A stretch of 64,000 nucleotides of DNA from Microbacterium trichothecenolyticum (GCF_030818955.1 NZ_JAUTBF010000001.1:2976001-3040000); one strand, 5' to 3'; positions 25,282 to 34,440 are shown, counted from the stretch's first letter. Made by a program: numbers and translations. The notes: generated by a model from the letters alone, not told the origin.

Positions 25282-26619
25282 ATGACTGACCAGCCCCCCG
25301 TGCGCACCACCACACCCCGGCAGGCGCGCCCCGCGGGGGCGCCGGCCGACACCGGCATCCGCGAGACGACGCCGAAGAGCACCGGCATCCGCGAGACCCG
25401 CCCCAAGGCCGGGCGACAGGTCCGCCCCCAGACTGAGGGCTGGCAGCAGGCCAAGGACGAGACCGGTCGCCCCCTCCTGCAGTTCGCCAGCCCCAAGCGC
25501 GGCAAACCGCCCGTGCACCTCGCCGACCTCACCGCCGCCGAGCGCGTCGAGAAGGTCAAGGAGCTCGGCCTTCCCGGCTTCCGGGCGAAGCAGCTCGAGA
25601 AGCACTACTTCACGCACTACACCTCGGATGCCGCCGACATGACCGACCTTCCGGCATCCGGTCGCGAAGAGCTCGTCGCAGGGATGCTGCCGCCGCTGCT
25701 CACCGAGGTGCGCCGGCTCGAGACCGACCGCGGCGACACCATCAAATTCCTCTGGAAGCTGCACGACGGGGCCCTCGTCGAGTCCGTGCTCATGCGTTAC
25801 CCCGGCCGCATCACGCTGTGCGTGTCGAGCCAGGCCGGCTGCGGCATGAACTGCCCGTTCTGCGCCACCGGGCAGGCGGGCCTGACCCGCAACATGTCGG
25901 CGGCCGAGATCATCGAGCAGATCGTGCGGGCCAACGCCCTCATCGCCGCCGGCGGCCTCGGCGGCAAGAAGCGCGACGATCACTCGCTCGACCGGGTGTC
26001 GAACATCGTCTTCATGGGCATGGGGGAGCCGCTCGCCAACTACGCCCGCGTCATGCAGGCCGTGCGGGTCATGGTCGACAAGGAGCACGGCCTCGGCATG
26101 AGCGCCCGCGGCATCACGGTCTCGACCGTCGGCCTGGTGCCCGCCATCAAGAAGCTCGCCGACGAGGACATCCCGGTGACCTTCGCCCTGTCGCTGCACG
26201 CCCCCGACGATGGCCTCCGCGACGAGCTGATCCCGGTGAACTCCCGCTGGAAGGTCGATGAGGCCCTGGATGCCGCGCGCGCCTACTTCGACAAGACCGG
26301 GCGCCGCGTGTCGATCGAGTATGCCCTGATCAAAGACATGAACGACCACGCCTGGCGCGCCGACCTGCTGGCCGACAAGCTCAACGCCCGCGGTCGCGGC
26401 TGGGTGCACGTGAACCCCATTCCGCTGAACCCGACCCCGGGCTCGATCTGGACGGCATCCGAGGTGCCCGTGCAGAACGAGTTCGTGCGGCGCCTCAACG
26501 ACGCCGGCATCCCGACCACCCTCCGCGACACCCGCGGCAAAGAGATCGACGGGGCCTGCGGCCAGCTCGTCGCGACCGAGGAGGACGAGGTCGCCGCCGC
26601 GGCGACACCCGTCGGCTGA
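25282..26619 (+). CDS. rlmN: 23S rRNA (adenine(2503)-C(2))-methyltransferase
   Basis: Radical-SAM enzyme that methylates A2503 of 23S rRNA and also tRNA. The cluster motif CGMNCPFC (Cys 187, 191, 194), [33 protein letters not shown] and the resolving/catalytic Cys in [12 protein letters not shown] are all present. The protein has 445 residues, longer than the usual 370-390 because of a basic, unstructured N-terminus of about 70 residues. That region contains a small tandem repeat [19 protein letters not shown]. Start ATG at 25282. It stands as a single gene. Confidence 0.96.
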   Translation: MTDQPPVRTTTPRQARPAGAPADTGIRETTPKSTGIRETRPKAGRQVRPQTEGWQQAKDETGRPLLQFASPKRGKPPVHLADLTAAERVEKVKELGLPGFRAKQLEKHYFTHYTSDAADMTDLPASGREELVAGMLPPLLTEVRRLETDRGDTIKFLWKLHDGALVESVLMRYPGRITLCVSSQAGCGMNCPFCATGQAGLTRNMSAAEIIEQIVRANALIAAGGLGGKKRDDHSLDRVSNIVFMGMGEPLANYARVMQAVRVMVDKEHGLGMSARGITVSTVGLVPAIKKLADEDIPVTFALSLHAPDDGLRDELIPVNSRWKVDEALDAARAYFDKTGRRVSIEYALIKDMNDHAWRADLLADKLNARGRGWVHVNPIPLNPTPGSIWTASEVPVQNEFVRRLNDAGIPTTLRDTRGKEIDGACGQLVATEEDEVAAAATPVG

Positions 26620-26903
26620 GCCGGCGCGGGGGAACGGTGGCGCGGGACGGCCGTGTCGGCCGGTGTGGTCGTGTCGGACGGCGCGGCGCCCCGGGCTTGG
26701 CCGTCGGGTGCGTCGCGCGGCGTGCCGGAACGCACCCGCGCCGTGACGCGCGCGATCGAGCTCGGCATCCTGGAGACGAGGCTTCGGGGCCGCGCCCGCT
26801 CGCCGCGCCCCCGCCGCACCTCCCGGTGACTTCGGCCACTCGCACGCCGGCGAGCCTCCCGCGCGTGCATACGCCCGAAGTCAGAGGGGAGAGCGCACCC
26901 GGC
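26620..26903. other. intergenic stretch without a gene, 284 bp
   Basis: Between the convergent rlmN and broken gadB genes. It is rich in GGCCG and GTGTCGG words but I see no conserved coding frame, RNA gene or clear terminator hairpin with a T-run. Confidence 0.6.
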
Positions 26904-28277
26904 TCAGTGGTGGAAACCGGGGCCCGTGCCCTCGATCGGCATCGGCGACTGCAGCTTGTCCAGGTATGAGACCTCGGTGCGGATGTCGTCGAGCAGGTCG
27001 TCGGCCATGTCGAGGCTCAGCCCGGCCCGGACCACGATCCGCTGCACCGTGCGGTCGGACATGTCGTCGGGGAGCGGATACGCCGGGACGAGCCACCCGT
27101 GCATGCGCAGGCGGTCGGACAGGTGGTACAGGTTCCAGTTCTCGGTGTACCCCGGCCGCATACGCCACGCGAACACCGGCAGGTCGCTGCCGTCGCTGAT
27201 CAGCTCGAACGGGCCCATCGCACCGATGCCGTGCGACAGGTGCAGCGCGACCTTCTGCAGCCCCCGCTGCACGGTCGCGTACCCCTCGAAGCCGAGGCGC
27301 AGGAACAGGTAGAACTGCAGCAGCACCTGGGCTCCGGGGCGCGAGAAGTTCAGCGCGAAGGTGGGCATGTCGCCGCCGAGGTAGCTGACCCGGAACACGA
27401 GGTCTTCGGGCAGCCACTTCTACTCGCGCCAGACGATCCACCCGACACCGGGGTAGACGCCGCCGTACTTGTGCCCCGAGGTCGAGATCGAGTGCACGCG
27501 CTCCAGCCGGAAGTCCCACTCCAGCTCGGGCCGGAGGAACGGCGCGACCATCGCGCCCGAGGCGCCGTCGACGTGGATCGCGATGTCGAGGCCGGTCGTC
27601 TGCTCGATGGCATCCAGAGCCCGGGAGATGGATGCCACGGGCTCGTACGCCCCCGTGTAGGTCACGCCGAGGATGGCGACGACGCCGATCGTGTTCTCGT
27701 CGACGTAGTCGGCGAGGTCGTGGCCGTCGAACACCGGGTGCTCGTCGGTGACGGGGACGTAGCGGGCCTCGACGTCCCAGTAGTTGCAGAACTTCTCCCA
27801 GCAGACCTGCACCGCGCTGCTCATGACGAGGTTGGGCTTCTCGGTCGAGGTCCCGGCGGCGCGCCGCGCGTGCTGCCAGCGGCGCTTCAGCGCGAGGCCG
27901 CCGAGCATGCACGCCTCGGACGAGCCGATCGTCGAGGTGCCCGCCGCCCCGTCGACCGAGGGGGCGTGCCAGAGGTCGGCGAGCATGCGCCAGCACGTCC
28001 GCTCGATCTCGGCGGTGCGCGGGTACTCGTCCTTGTCGATCATGTTCTTGTCGTACGCGTCGGCGTACAGGCGGTCGGCGTGCTCGTCCATCCAGGTGCC
28101 GACGAAGGTCGCGAGGTTCATGCGCGCGTTGCCGTCGAGCATCATCTCGTCGTGCACGATCTGGTACGCCGTCTCGGGCAGCTCCGGGGTGCGCGGAAAA
28201 CGGTCGCGGGGGCGGCGCGTGGCCTCTCCGGCGCGGTCGAAGACGGGCGTGAGGGCGTCGTCGGGTCGGTGGGTCAT
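26904..28277 (-). pseudogene. gadB: glutamate decarboxylase interrupted by one in-frame TAG
   Basis: Would convert glutamate to GABA with PLP. Codons 1-285 and 287-457 are both in one frame and align along a full GAD (about 460 residues). The first part has YDKNMIDKDEYPRTAEIE, GTSTIGSSEACMLGGLALKRRW, IHVDGASGAMVAPF and the PLP lysine in STSGHKYGG. The second starts KWLPEDLVFRVSYLGGDMPT and runs to MPIEGTGPGFHH. The only lesion is TAG at 27422-27420, between WRE and KWLPEDLVF, where other GADs have a charged residue. A truncated 285-residue product would lack the C-terminal domain. Either a recent nonsense mutation or a sequence error; readthrough is less likely. Confidence 0.88.
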
Positions 28278-28409
28278 GGCGGTGTCCTCCGTCGGTGCGA
28301 CGCCGACCGGCGCGCTCTCACCGAGCCTGGCAGAACGGGGCGGCCTCGCGCATCCGTGGATTCCGGATGCCGCGGCCCCGGTGTCGGTGGTCGGGTCTAG
28401 CGTGGAGGA

Positions 28410-29423
28410 ATGGTCGGTTATCGCTACCTCGGAAACAGTGGATTCAAGATCTCGGAGATCACCCTCGGCAACTGGGTGACCCACGGCTCGCAGGTCGGTG
28501 ACGACGCCGCGATCGCGACGGTGCACGCCGCGCTCGACGCCGGGATCACGACGTTCGACACCGCCGACACGTACGCCAACACGGCGGCGGAGACGGTGCT
28601 CGGCAAGGCCCTCGAGGGCCAGCGCCGCGAGTCGCTCGAGATCTTCACGAAGGTGTACTTCCCCACCGGCCCCATGGGTCCGAACGACACCGGGCTCAGC
28701 CGCAAGCACATCATGGACTCCATCAACGGGTCGCTGAAGCGCCTCGGCACCGACTACGTCGACCTCTACCAGGCGCACCGTTTCGACTACGAGACCCCGC
28801 TCGAAGAGACGTTCCAGGCCTTTGCCGACGTGGTTCGCCAGGGCAAGGCGCTCTACATCGGGGTGTCGGAGTGGACCGCCGAGCAGCTGCGCGAGGGCCA
28901 CGCGCTCGCCACGCAGCTCGGCATCCAGCTCATCTCGAACCAGCCGCAGTACTCGATGCTGTGGCGCGTGATCGAGGGCAAGGTCGTGCCGACCAGTGAG
29001 GAGCTCGGCATCTCGCAGATCGTCTGGTCGCCGATGGCGCAGGGCGTGCTCAGCGGCAAGTACCTGCCGGGGCAGCCCGTGCCCGAGGGCTCGCGCGCGA
29101 CCGACGAGAAGAGCGGCGCCACGTTCATCAAGCGGTTCCTGCGCGACGACGTGCTCGAGGCCGTGCAGCGGCTCAAGCCCATCGCCGACGAGGCCGGGCT
29201 CAGCCTGCCGCAGCTCGCGATCGCGTGGGTGCTGCAGAATCCGAACATCGCCGCGGCCCTCGTGGGCGCCTCGCGCCCCGAGCAGCTCGCCGACACCGTG
29301 AAGGCGTCGGGCGTGACCCTGGATGCCGGCATCCTCGCCGCGATCGACGAGGCGCTCGGCGACGCGGTGTTCTCCGACCCCGAGAACACGTACGAGGTGT
29401 CGCCGAAGCAGCGTCTGGTCTGA
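28410..29423 (+). CDS. aldo/keto reductase
   Basis: 337-residue NADPH-dependent AKR of the voltage-gated potassium channel beta-subunit-like group. The catalytic tetrad is visible: Asp and Tyr in TFDTADTYANTAAE, Lys in IFTKVYFPTG, His in LYQAHRFDYETP. It also has SNQPQYSMLWR and the C-terminal cofactor site AALVGASRPEQLADTVKASG. Members reduce aldehydes such as methylglyoxal; the true substrate is unknown. It is divergent from gadB with a short spacer and is probably a single-gene unit. Confidence 0.92.
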   Translation: MVGYRYLGNSGFKISEITLGNWVTHGSQVGDDAAIATVHAALDAGITTFDTADTYANTAAETVLGKALEGQRRESLEIFTKVYFPTGPMGPNDTGLSRKHIMDSINGSLKRLGTDYVDLYQAHRFDYETPLEETFQAFADVVRQGKALYIGVSEWTAEQLREGHALATQLGIQLISNQPQYSMLWRVIEGKVVPTSEELGISQIVWSPMAQGVLSGKYLPGQPVPEGSRATDEKSGATFIKRFLRDDVLEAVQRLKPIADEAGLSLPQLAIAWVLQNPNIAAALVGASRPEQLADTVKASGVTLDAGILAAIDEALGDAVFSDPENTYEVSPKQRLV

Positions 29424-29545
29424 GCGCGGCGCGGGGCGGGTCGGGTGACGGCGTTCGGCCCGCTCTCGCGTGTCCGGCGGGGCCTGCGGGCGCGGCGTCG
29501 AGTGCGGGCCGGGCGCGCCCGGCCCGGCCCCGTGGCCGAAGGCGT

Positions 29546-29630
29546 GGGTGACGAGATCGCATTCTCGTCGAGGGCGCACGCGATTGCATCCCGACGAGTG
29601 CGGCTTCGACGAGAGACGGCGATCTCACCC
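29546..29630. repeat. long inverted repeat after the aldo/keto reductase gene
   Basis: GGGTGACGAGATCGC (29546-29560) pairs with GCGATCTCACCC (29619-29630) apart from a three-base bulge, and TCTCGTCGA (29563-29571) pairs with TCGACGAGA (29606-29614). This makes a two-part stem over about 85 bases in the 299-bp spacer before the DUF4407 gene. Confidence 0.75.
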
Positions 29631-29722
29631 GACGATGTCCGATCGCGGCCGTTGAGTGCCCGCTCGGCTGCGCCTCAGGCCCCGCACAGGGTGCGGCAGG
29701 GAACGCGTCGTACCCTGTGCGA

Positions 29723-31402
29723 ATGTCCTTTTCCGCTCACCGGCCCGGCCGTTTCGGCTCCGACGGCCGAATCGAGTTCACGACGGACGAGGAACGCGAG
29801 CAGTATCTCGACGACATCCTCGCCGCGCAGAACGCGGCGAAGCCCGAAGCAGCGCCGCAGGATCACTCCGCCGAACCGTGGGGTGCCCCGCGCTCCGGCG
29901 ACGAACCGGCAGACCCGTTCGTCGACGAGCGCGCCGCCCCGCTCGAGCGCACCGCCTCGCTCGAGCGCGACGAGACGCTCCCGCTCGACCGGGACGACAC
30001 TGGCCCCCTCGACCGTGACGAGACGCTCCCGCTCGACCGCGAGACCGGAAACGACGCGCAACTCGACGCCTCATCGGCCGAGGGCGTGACGGAGCCGCCC
30101 GCGGTGACGCCCGCTCCCGTGGCGTCCGAGCCCCGCCAGCCGCGCCTGCGTCGCCACGACCCTCGCCGCCCCCGACTGTCGCTCGTTCGGCGCATGGCCG
30201 TGCTCGGTGGCGCCGACAACGACGTGCTCGACGAGGTGCCCGAAGAGGTGCCGCGCTTCGTGCAGATGTTCCTCGTGCTGGCGGGTACCGCTCTCGTGTC
30301 GGCGCTGTCGATGATGTTCGCACTGCTCACGGGCGTGCGCGTCAGCATCTTCCTCGCGATCCCGCTGGCCCTGGTGTGGGGCCTCATCATCTTCAACCTC
30401 GACCGCTTCCTCACCTCGACGATGCGCTCGACCAAGAACATCTTCCGCCTGCTCGGGCTGGCCTTCCCGCGCGTGATCATGGCGGCGCTGATCGGCATCG
30501 TCGTGGCGGAGCCGCTGGTGCTGCAGGTCTTCCAGAACGACATCGCCCGCGAGGTGAACTCCACCAACGTCACGCAGGCGTTGAGCGACCAGGACGCCGT
30601 GACCAACGGCCCCGAGAAGCAAGCGCTCGACGCCGCCAGCGCCCAGGTGTCGGCGCTCGAGAACCAGGCCGCGACCGGCATCGTCACCGGCACGTCGTCG
30701 ACGTCGGCGGAGTCCGCGGCTGCCCAGCAGACCGTCGACCAGCTCACGCAGCAGCTCGCTGCGCAGCAGAGCGTGATCGATCAGGCGCGAGCGGTGTATC
30801 AGTGCGAGCTGACCGGCCAGGGCGCCGGCACCGTTCCCGGCTGCACCGGGGTCGCCGGCAACGGGGCGAGCTCGGATGCCGCGCAGGCACAGTTGGCCCA
30901 GGCGCAGGCGGCGTACGACGCGCTGTCGACGCAGCTGCAGCAGGCCCAGTCCACGCTCGCGGCCGCCAACACCGCGGGAGCCGAGTCCGCGGCATCCTCC
31001 GCCGGACAGAACAAGCAGCAGGCCGAAGACCAACTGCCCGCGGCTCGGGCCCAGTACGAGTCGGCACTGGCCGCGTACAACGCGCGCGCGGCATCCGTCG
31101 CCGACGGCAACGCGGGCGCCGTGGGCCTGCTGAGCCAGATCACGGCCCTTGAACGCCTGTCGGATCGCGAGCCGGTCCTGCGTTGGGCGCACTACCTCAT
31201 CGCCGCGCTGTTCTTCATGATCGAGCTGTTGCCCGTGCTGGTGAAGGTGCTCACCGGCTTCGGCGGCCCCTCGTTGTACGAGAAGGCCGAGAGAATGCGC
31301 GGCCAGATCGCGCTCGACCGTGTCACGGCGCGCACGTTCCGCAAGCGCGCCGACGTGATCGCCGACGAGGCGGCCCGGGTTCCCGCGGCGACCGCGTCGT
31401 GA
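29723..31402 (+). CDS. DUF4407 domain-containing membrane protein
   Basis: About 559 residues from ATG 29723 (GTG at 29717 is an alternative). Residues 1-150 are acidic, disordered and carry imperfect repeats of the type LERDETLPLDRD. The DUF4407 core follows: a helix bundle with three hydrophobic segments (about 180-270: MFLVLAGTALVSALSMMFALLTG, IFLAIPLALVWGLIIFNLDRFL, FPRVIMAALIGIVVAEPLVLQVF), a long Ala/Gln-rich coiled coil, and a last membrane helix near residue 490 (HYLIAALFFMIELLPVLVKV). The IIFNLDRFL motif is characteristic. The function is unknown. It overlaps the Nudix gene by GTGA. Confidence 0.85.
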   Translation: MSFSAHRPGRFGSDGRIEFTTDEEREQYLDDILAAQNAAKPEAAPQDHSAEPWGAPRSGDEPADPFVDERAAPLERTASLERDETLPLDRDDTGPLDRDETLPLDRETGNDAQLDASSAEGVTEPPAVTPAPVASEPRQPRLRRHDPRRPRLSLVRRMAVLGGADNDVLDEVPEEVPRFVQMFLVLAGTALVSALSMMFALLTGVRVSIFLAIPLALVWGLIIFNLDRFLTSTMRSTKNIFRLLGLAFPRVIMAALIGIVVAEPLVLQVFQNDIAREVNSTNVTQALSDQDAVTNGPEKQALDAASAQVSALENQAATGIVTGTSSTSAESAAAQQTVDQLTQQLAAQQSVIDQARAVYQCELTGQGAGTVPGCTGVAGNGASSDAAQAQLAQAQAAYDALSTQLQQAQSTLAAANTAGAESAASSAGQNKQQAEDQLPAARAQYESALAAYNARAASVADGNAGAVGLLSQITALERLSDREPVLRWAHYLIAALFFMIELLPVLVKVLTGFGGPSLYEKAERMRGQIALDRVTARTFRKRADVIADEAARVPAATAS

Positions 31403-31878
31403 CCGTCTGGAGCGCGGGCCTGCTGCTGTACCGGCTGACGCCCGCGCCCGAGGTGCTCGTCGCGCACATGGGCGGGCCGTTCTGGGCGAAGAAAGACGCC
31501 GGTGCCTGGTCGCTCCCCAAGGGAGAGTACGACCCCGACGCCGAAGGTGCTCTGGATGCCGCCCGCCGCGAGTTCCGCGAGGAGCTCGGCGTCGAGCCGC
31601 CCGAGGTCGAGTGGGCTGAGCTCGGTACCTTCGCCTACTCATCGGGCAAGAAGGTCGTCGTATTCGCGGGCGACGGTTCCGGGTTCACGGCGACCGACCT
31701 CGTGTTCGGCGAGTTCGAGATGGAATGGCCGCCGCGGTCGGGCAAGCGCGCGTCGTTCCCCGAGGTCGACCGCGTCGAATGGATGGCTCTGGATGCCGCG
31801 CGCGACGCGCTCGTGAAGGGCCAACGCCCCGCTCTCGACGCGCTCGCCGCCGCCCTCGAGGCGCTGCCCGGCGCCTGA
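31399..31878 (+). CDS. Nudix hydrolase
   Basis: 159-residue Nudix protein starting at a GTG that overlaps the DUF4407 stop. The Nudix box is complete: GEYDPDAEGALDAARREF followed by REELGV, which binds the metal and hydrolyses a diphosphate bond. It also has SLPKGEY before the box and FAYSSGKKVVVFAG after it. This arrangement resembles the Nudix group often described as acting on dinucleoside polyphosphates or small nucleotides. The true substrate cannot be read. Coupling to the DUF4407 membrane protein is the only clue to its role. Confidence 0.92.
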   Translation: MTVWSAGLLLYRLTPAPEVLVAHMGGPFWAKKDAGAWSLPKGEYDPDAEGALDAARREFREELGVEPPEVEWAELGTFAYSSGKKVVVFAGDGSGFTATDLVFGEFEMEWPPRSGKRASFPEVDRVEWMALDAARDALVKGQRPALDALAAALEALPGA

Positions 31879-31963
31879 CGCGTCTGCGAAACGCGCTCGA
31901 CGGCGTCACCCGCGCCCGACGCCGCCCGGAGACGTCGAGGAGCGGGTGCCGCCGCCCGGAGAC

Positions 31964-32025
31964 GTTGAGTGTCCAAGACACGCCGCTTGGCGCCGGCCGC
32001 GTGCGGCGTGTCCTGGACACTCAAC
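31964..32025. repeat. 23-bp inverted repeat, family GTTGAGTGTCCA, copy 2
   Basis: Arms 31964-31986 and 32003-32025 with a 16-base loop, like the copy at 19746. Both arms begin GTTGAGTGTCCA and end GACACGCCGC in their own orientation; only the base between those blocks differs (A against G). It lies between the convergent Nudix and MDR genes and could serve as a two-way terminator. Confidence 0.95.
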
Positions 32026-32068
32026 GGTGGGTGGGGCCCCGACCACAGCCGGGGCGGAAGCACACGGC

Positions 32069-33040
32069 TCAGGGGCGCAGCAGCACCTTGCCGACCCGGG
32101 GCGAGTCGCTCGCGACCATGGCCTCGCGCACGTCGTCGAGGCCGAAGGTCGCAGCGACCGGGAGGGTCACGGTGCCGTCGGCGAGGTAACGCGACAGTTC
32201 GCCGAACAGGGCGCCGCGGGTGTCGGCATCCATCGTCTTGCTGACGACGCTGCCCCAGAAGCCCTTCACGGTGGCCTGGCGGAAGATGATGTCGCCCGCG
32301 CCGAGCTCGAGCTTTCCGGCGCCCATCGAGCCGAAGATGACGAGCGTGCCGTTCTCGCTGAGCAGCGACAGCACCTGGCCCGCTGCGGGACCGCCGACCG
32401 AGTCGACGCCCGCGACGATACGAGCCCCCTCGGCGAGGGCGAGGGCCGTGTCGCGCCAGTCGTCGGCATCCGTCGACACGACGTTGTCGATGCCCTGTGA
32501 AGCCAGTTCCTCGACGGCGCTCTGGCGTCGCACGAGACCGATGACGTGGATGCCGCGGGCTCTCGCGATCTGCGCGACCATGCGCCCCACGGCCCCGTTG
32601 GCGGTGTTCTGCACGATCCAGTCGCCCGGCTTCAGGTCGAGCGAGTGCAGCAGGCTGATGGCGCTGAAGGGCATCGCGACGAGCTGCGCGGCGACCTCGT
32701 CGGGCAGGGCGTCGGAGACGGGGATGAGGCCGGCGGCCGGGGCGATGACGTACTCGGCCCACACGCCGAAGGTGCCACCGGTGGCGACGCGCTGGCCGAT
32801 CTCGAGCGAGACGCCCTCGCCGACGGCATCCACCACGCCGACGGCTTCGGTGCCGGCGCGGGCGGGGAGCTCGGGCTTGAAGCCGTAGGTGCCGCGGATG
32901 GTCCACAGGTCGTGGTTGTGGATGGGCGAGAGGATCACGCGCAGGCGCACCTCGCCGGGGCCGGGGGCCGGGGTCTCGACCTCTTCGACGCCGAGGACGT
33001 CGGCCGGTTCGCCGAACTCGTGGTGGATGATCGCGCGCAT
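32069..33040 (-). CDS. zinc-free MDR oxidoreductase (quinone/enoyl-CoA reductase type)
   Basis: 323-residue medium-chain reductase. N-terminal fold MRAIIHHEFGEPADVLGVEEVETPAPGPGEVRLRV, substrate entry region SPIHNHDLWTIRGTYGFKP, then the NADPH-binding part WIVQNTANGAVGRMVAQIARARGIHVIGLVRR. IVQNTANGAVGRMVxQIA strongly resembles mitochondrial-type trans-2-enoyl-CoA reductases. The zinc cysteines of classical alcohol dehydrogenases are absent. It is divergent from a TetR gene with a candidate operator in between, so that regulator likely controls it. Confidence 0.9.
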   Translation of the reverse strand: MRAIIHHEFGEPADVLGVEEVETPAPGPGEVRLRVILSPIHNHDLWTIRGTYGFKPELPARAGTEAVGVVDAVGEGVSLEIGQRVATGGTFGVWAEYVIAPAAGLIPVSDALPDEVAAQLVAMPFSAISLLHSLDLKPGDWIVQNTANGAVGRMVAQIARARGIHVIGLVRRQSAVEELASQGIDNVVSTDADDWRDTALALAEGARIVAGVDSVGGPAAGQVLSLLSENGTLVIFGSMGAGKLELGAGDIIFRQATVKGFWGSVVSKTMDADTRGALFGELSRYLADGTVTLPVAATFGLDDVREAMVASDSPRVGKVLLRP

Positions 33041-33066
33041 GGTTCCTCCTGTGGTTATTTTGTAAC

Positions 33067-33074
33067 GACCGGTC
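33067..33074. promoter_or_regulatory. candidate TetR operator GACCGGTC
   Basis: The palindrome GACCGGTC lies 27 bp upstream of the MDR start codon inside an AT-rich stretch that is unusual for this DNA (TTTTGTAAC before it, TAATATAAAC after it). Its place between the divergent MDR and tetR genes suggests it binds the TetR protein and blocks the MDR promoter. The flanking bases are not symmetrical, so the full site is uncertain. Confidence 0.5.
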
Positions 33075-33110
33075 TAATATAAACCCGGGGCTGGTGAATG
33101 CAACCGGGAG

Positions 33111-33134
33111 GACCCTGAGCCTGTCGAAGGGTCC
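33111..33134. repeat. dispersed repeat GACCCTGAGC-CTG-TCGAAGGGTCC
   Basis: Between the MDR and tetR genes. A second copy, in the opposite direction, lies inside prpC at 38637-38660. The core TGAGC...TCGAAGG is, from my recollection, a short extragenic repeat frequent in several high-GC bacteria. Confidence 0.75.
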
Positions 33135-33170
33135 GGGAGGTGCTCATCCGCCCCGAAGGGGAGAGCGAAC

Positions 33171-33758
33171 ATGGGGAGAACAGCGAGCTTCGAACGCTCC
33201 GCCGTCGTCGACGCCGCGCGCGACGTGTTCTGGCGACGCGGATACGCCGAGGCGGGGATCACCGAGCTCGAAGAGGCCACCGGGCTCACGCGTTCGAGCA
33301 TCTACAACGCCTTCGGCAGTAAGCGCGGCCTGTTCGATGCGGTGCTCGCCGCCTACCTCGACGACGTCGTGCGCACGCGCCTGCGTCCGCTGGGTGGGGG
33401 AGACCCCGGCGCGCTCGAGGCGTACGTCGCTGAGATGAGCGACGCCATCGCCGCGGACACCCCGCGCGCTCGGCTCGGATGCCTGCTGCTCAACGCCGGT
33501 TCGTCACCGCTCGCGAGCGACGACGCCGAGGTGCGTACGCTCGTGTCGGACTACGCCGCCGAGATGCGCGCCGCGATCCGCGCGGCCGTCGCCGATCGTC
33601 GCCCCGATCTGGCCCCGGATGCCGTGGACGCGCTCGCCGCGGTCTGCGCGTCGCTCGTCGTGGCCGGGCTGACCCTTGCCCGCGCCGATCGCGATGCCGC
33701 GCTTGCGACCCTGGCATCCATCCCGGCGACGTTGGAGGCGTGGGGTCGAGGCGTGTGA
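33171..33758 (+). CDS. TetR/AcrR family regulator
   Basis: 195 residues. The N-terminal helix-turn-helix is clear: AARDVFWRRGYAEAGITELEEATGLTRSSIYNAFGSKRGLFDAVLAAYL. The C-terminal ligand domain shows RARLGCLLLNAGSS, typical of the group that includes AcuR- and NemR-like sensors where a Cys (GCLL) may react with electrophiles. It is divergent from the MDR gene, and local regulation of that reductase is the simplest reading. Start ATG at 33171; the stop is followed by an inverted repeat. Confidence 0.9.
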   Translation: MGRTASFERSAVVDAARDVFWRRGYAEAGITELEEATGLTRSSIYNAFGSKRGLFDAVLAAYLDDVVRTRLRPLGGGDPGALEAYVAEMSDAIAADTPRARLGCLLLNAGSSPLASDDAEVRTLVSDYAAEMRAAIRAAVADRRPDLAPDAVDALAAVCASLVVAGLTLARADRDAALATLASIPATLEAWGRGV

Positions 33759-33763
33759 GGGGT

Positions 33764-33803
33764 CACGAAACGTCGAGAATCGCTTGCGGATCTCACGTTT
33801 TCT
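33764..33803. repeat. imperfect inverted repeat after the tetR gene
   Basis: CACGAAACGT then GAGAATCGC, two bases, GCGGATCTC then ACGTTTTC. The arms pair with two or three mismatches, and the stem is nearly 18 bp with a very short loop. It starts right after the tetR stop and ends in TTTTCTCC, so a terminator role is plausible. Confidence 0.6.
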
Positions 33804-33849
33804 CCTGGTGAGCAAGGAGCCGCGGCGTCCTGGGGTCGATGGGCGTCGG

Positions 33850-34050
33850 ATGACCTTGCGCATCCTGCTGGTGACCGCCGCCGCCGGCCTCGCCTTCGGG
33901 TTGAGCTTCATCTTCACCGGCCACATCGCTTCAGGCACCGAGTCAACGCAACGCAACGTGGCCGGAGTCATCGGCGTCCGCCTCGTCGAGAGTCCGGGCT
34001 TCCGCACGCGCGCGTTCCGAAGAGACCGCCACGCGAGCGCATCGCATTGA
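33850..34050 (+). CDS. possible small single-span membrane protein, 66 aa
   Basis: ATG at 33850 opens a 66-codon frame with one strong hydrophobic segment near the N-terminus (TLRILLVTAAAGLAFGLSFIF) and a soluble basic C-terminus (ESPGFRTRAFRRDRHASASH). No clear ribosome site precedes it and I know no family. The 370-bp interval between tetR and the UPF0145 gene has no other candidate. It may be a real small gene or a chance frame. Confidence 0.35.
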   Translation: MTLRILLVTAAAGLAFGLSFIFTGHIASGTESTQRNVAGVIGVRLVESPGFRTRAFRRDRHASASH

Positions 34051-34125
34051 CGGTGCTCGCGGGTGTGTCGACGGGCTGGCACGGACGCGCCTCGATTCGC
34101 GCGGGGCGCTTCCGTGTTCGAGGAC

Positions 34126-34440
34126 TCAGCCGAGCTTCACCGCGGTGCCGTAGGCGACGACCTCCTGGAAGTTCTGCGCCACCTCGCTCGTGTCGAAGCG
34201 CATGGCGATCACCGCGTCGGCGCCGAGGGCCTGCGCCTGTTCGATCAGGCGCTGCTTTGCCTCGTCGCGGCTGTCTTGCAGCTGCTTGGTGAGGCCCTGC
34301 AGTTCGCCACCGAAGATCGACTTGAGGCCGGCGCCGAACTGCACGCCGATGTTCCGTGCGCGTACGGTCAGGCCGGTCACCTCGCCGTACACCTCGACGA
34401 TCTGGCGGCCGGGAATGTCATTCATGGTCGTTACGAGCAT
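34126..34440 (-). CDS. UPF0145 / YbjQ family protein
   Basis: 104 residues from ATG 34440. The family pattern is complete: MNDIPGRQIVEVYGEVTGLTVRARNIGVQFGAGLKSIFGGELQGLTKQL, then RDEAKQRLIEQAQALGADAVIAMRFDTSEV and a C-terminal VVAYGTAVKL. Members form pentameric rings and are often called heavy-metal-binding, but the function is unproven. Longer in-frame starts exist upstream but add only Arg-rich residues with no family match. It is divergent from the propionate operon regulator. Confidence 0.92.
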   Translation of the reverse strand: MLVTTMNDIPGRQIVEVYGEVTGLTVRARNIGVQFGAGLKSIFGGELQGLTKQLQDSRDEAKQRLIEQAQALGADAVIAMRFDTSEVAQNFQEVVAYGTAVKLG

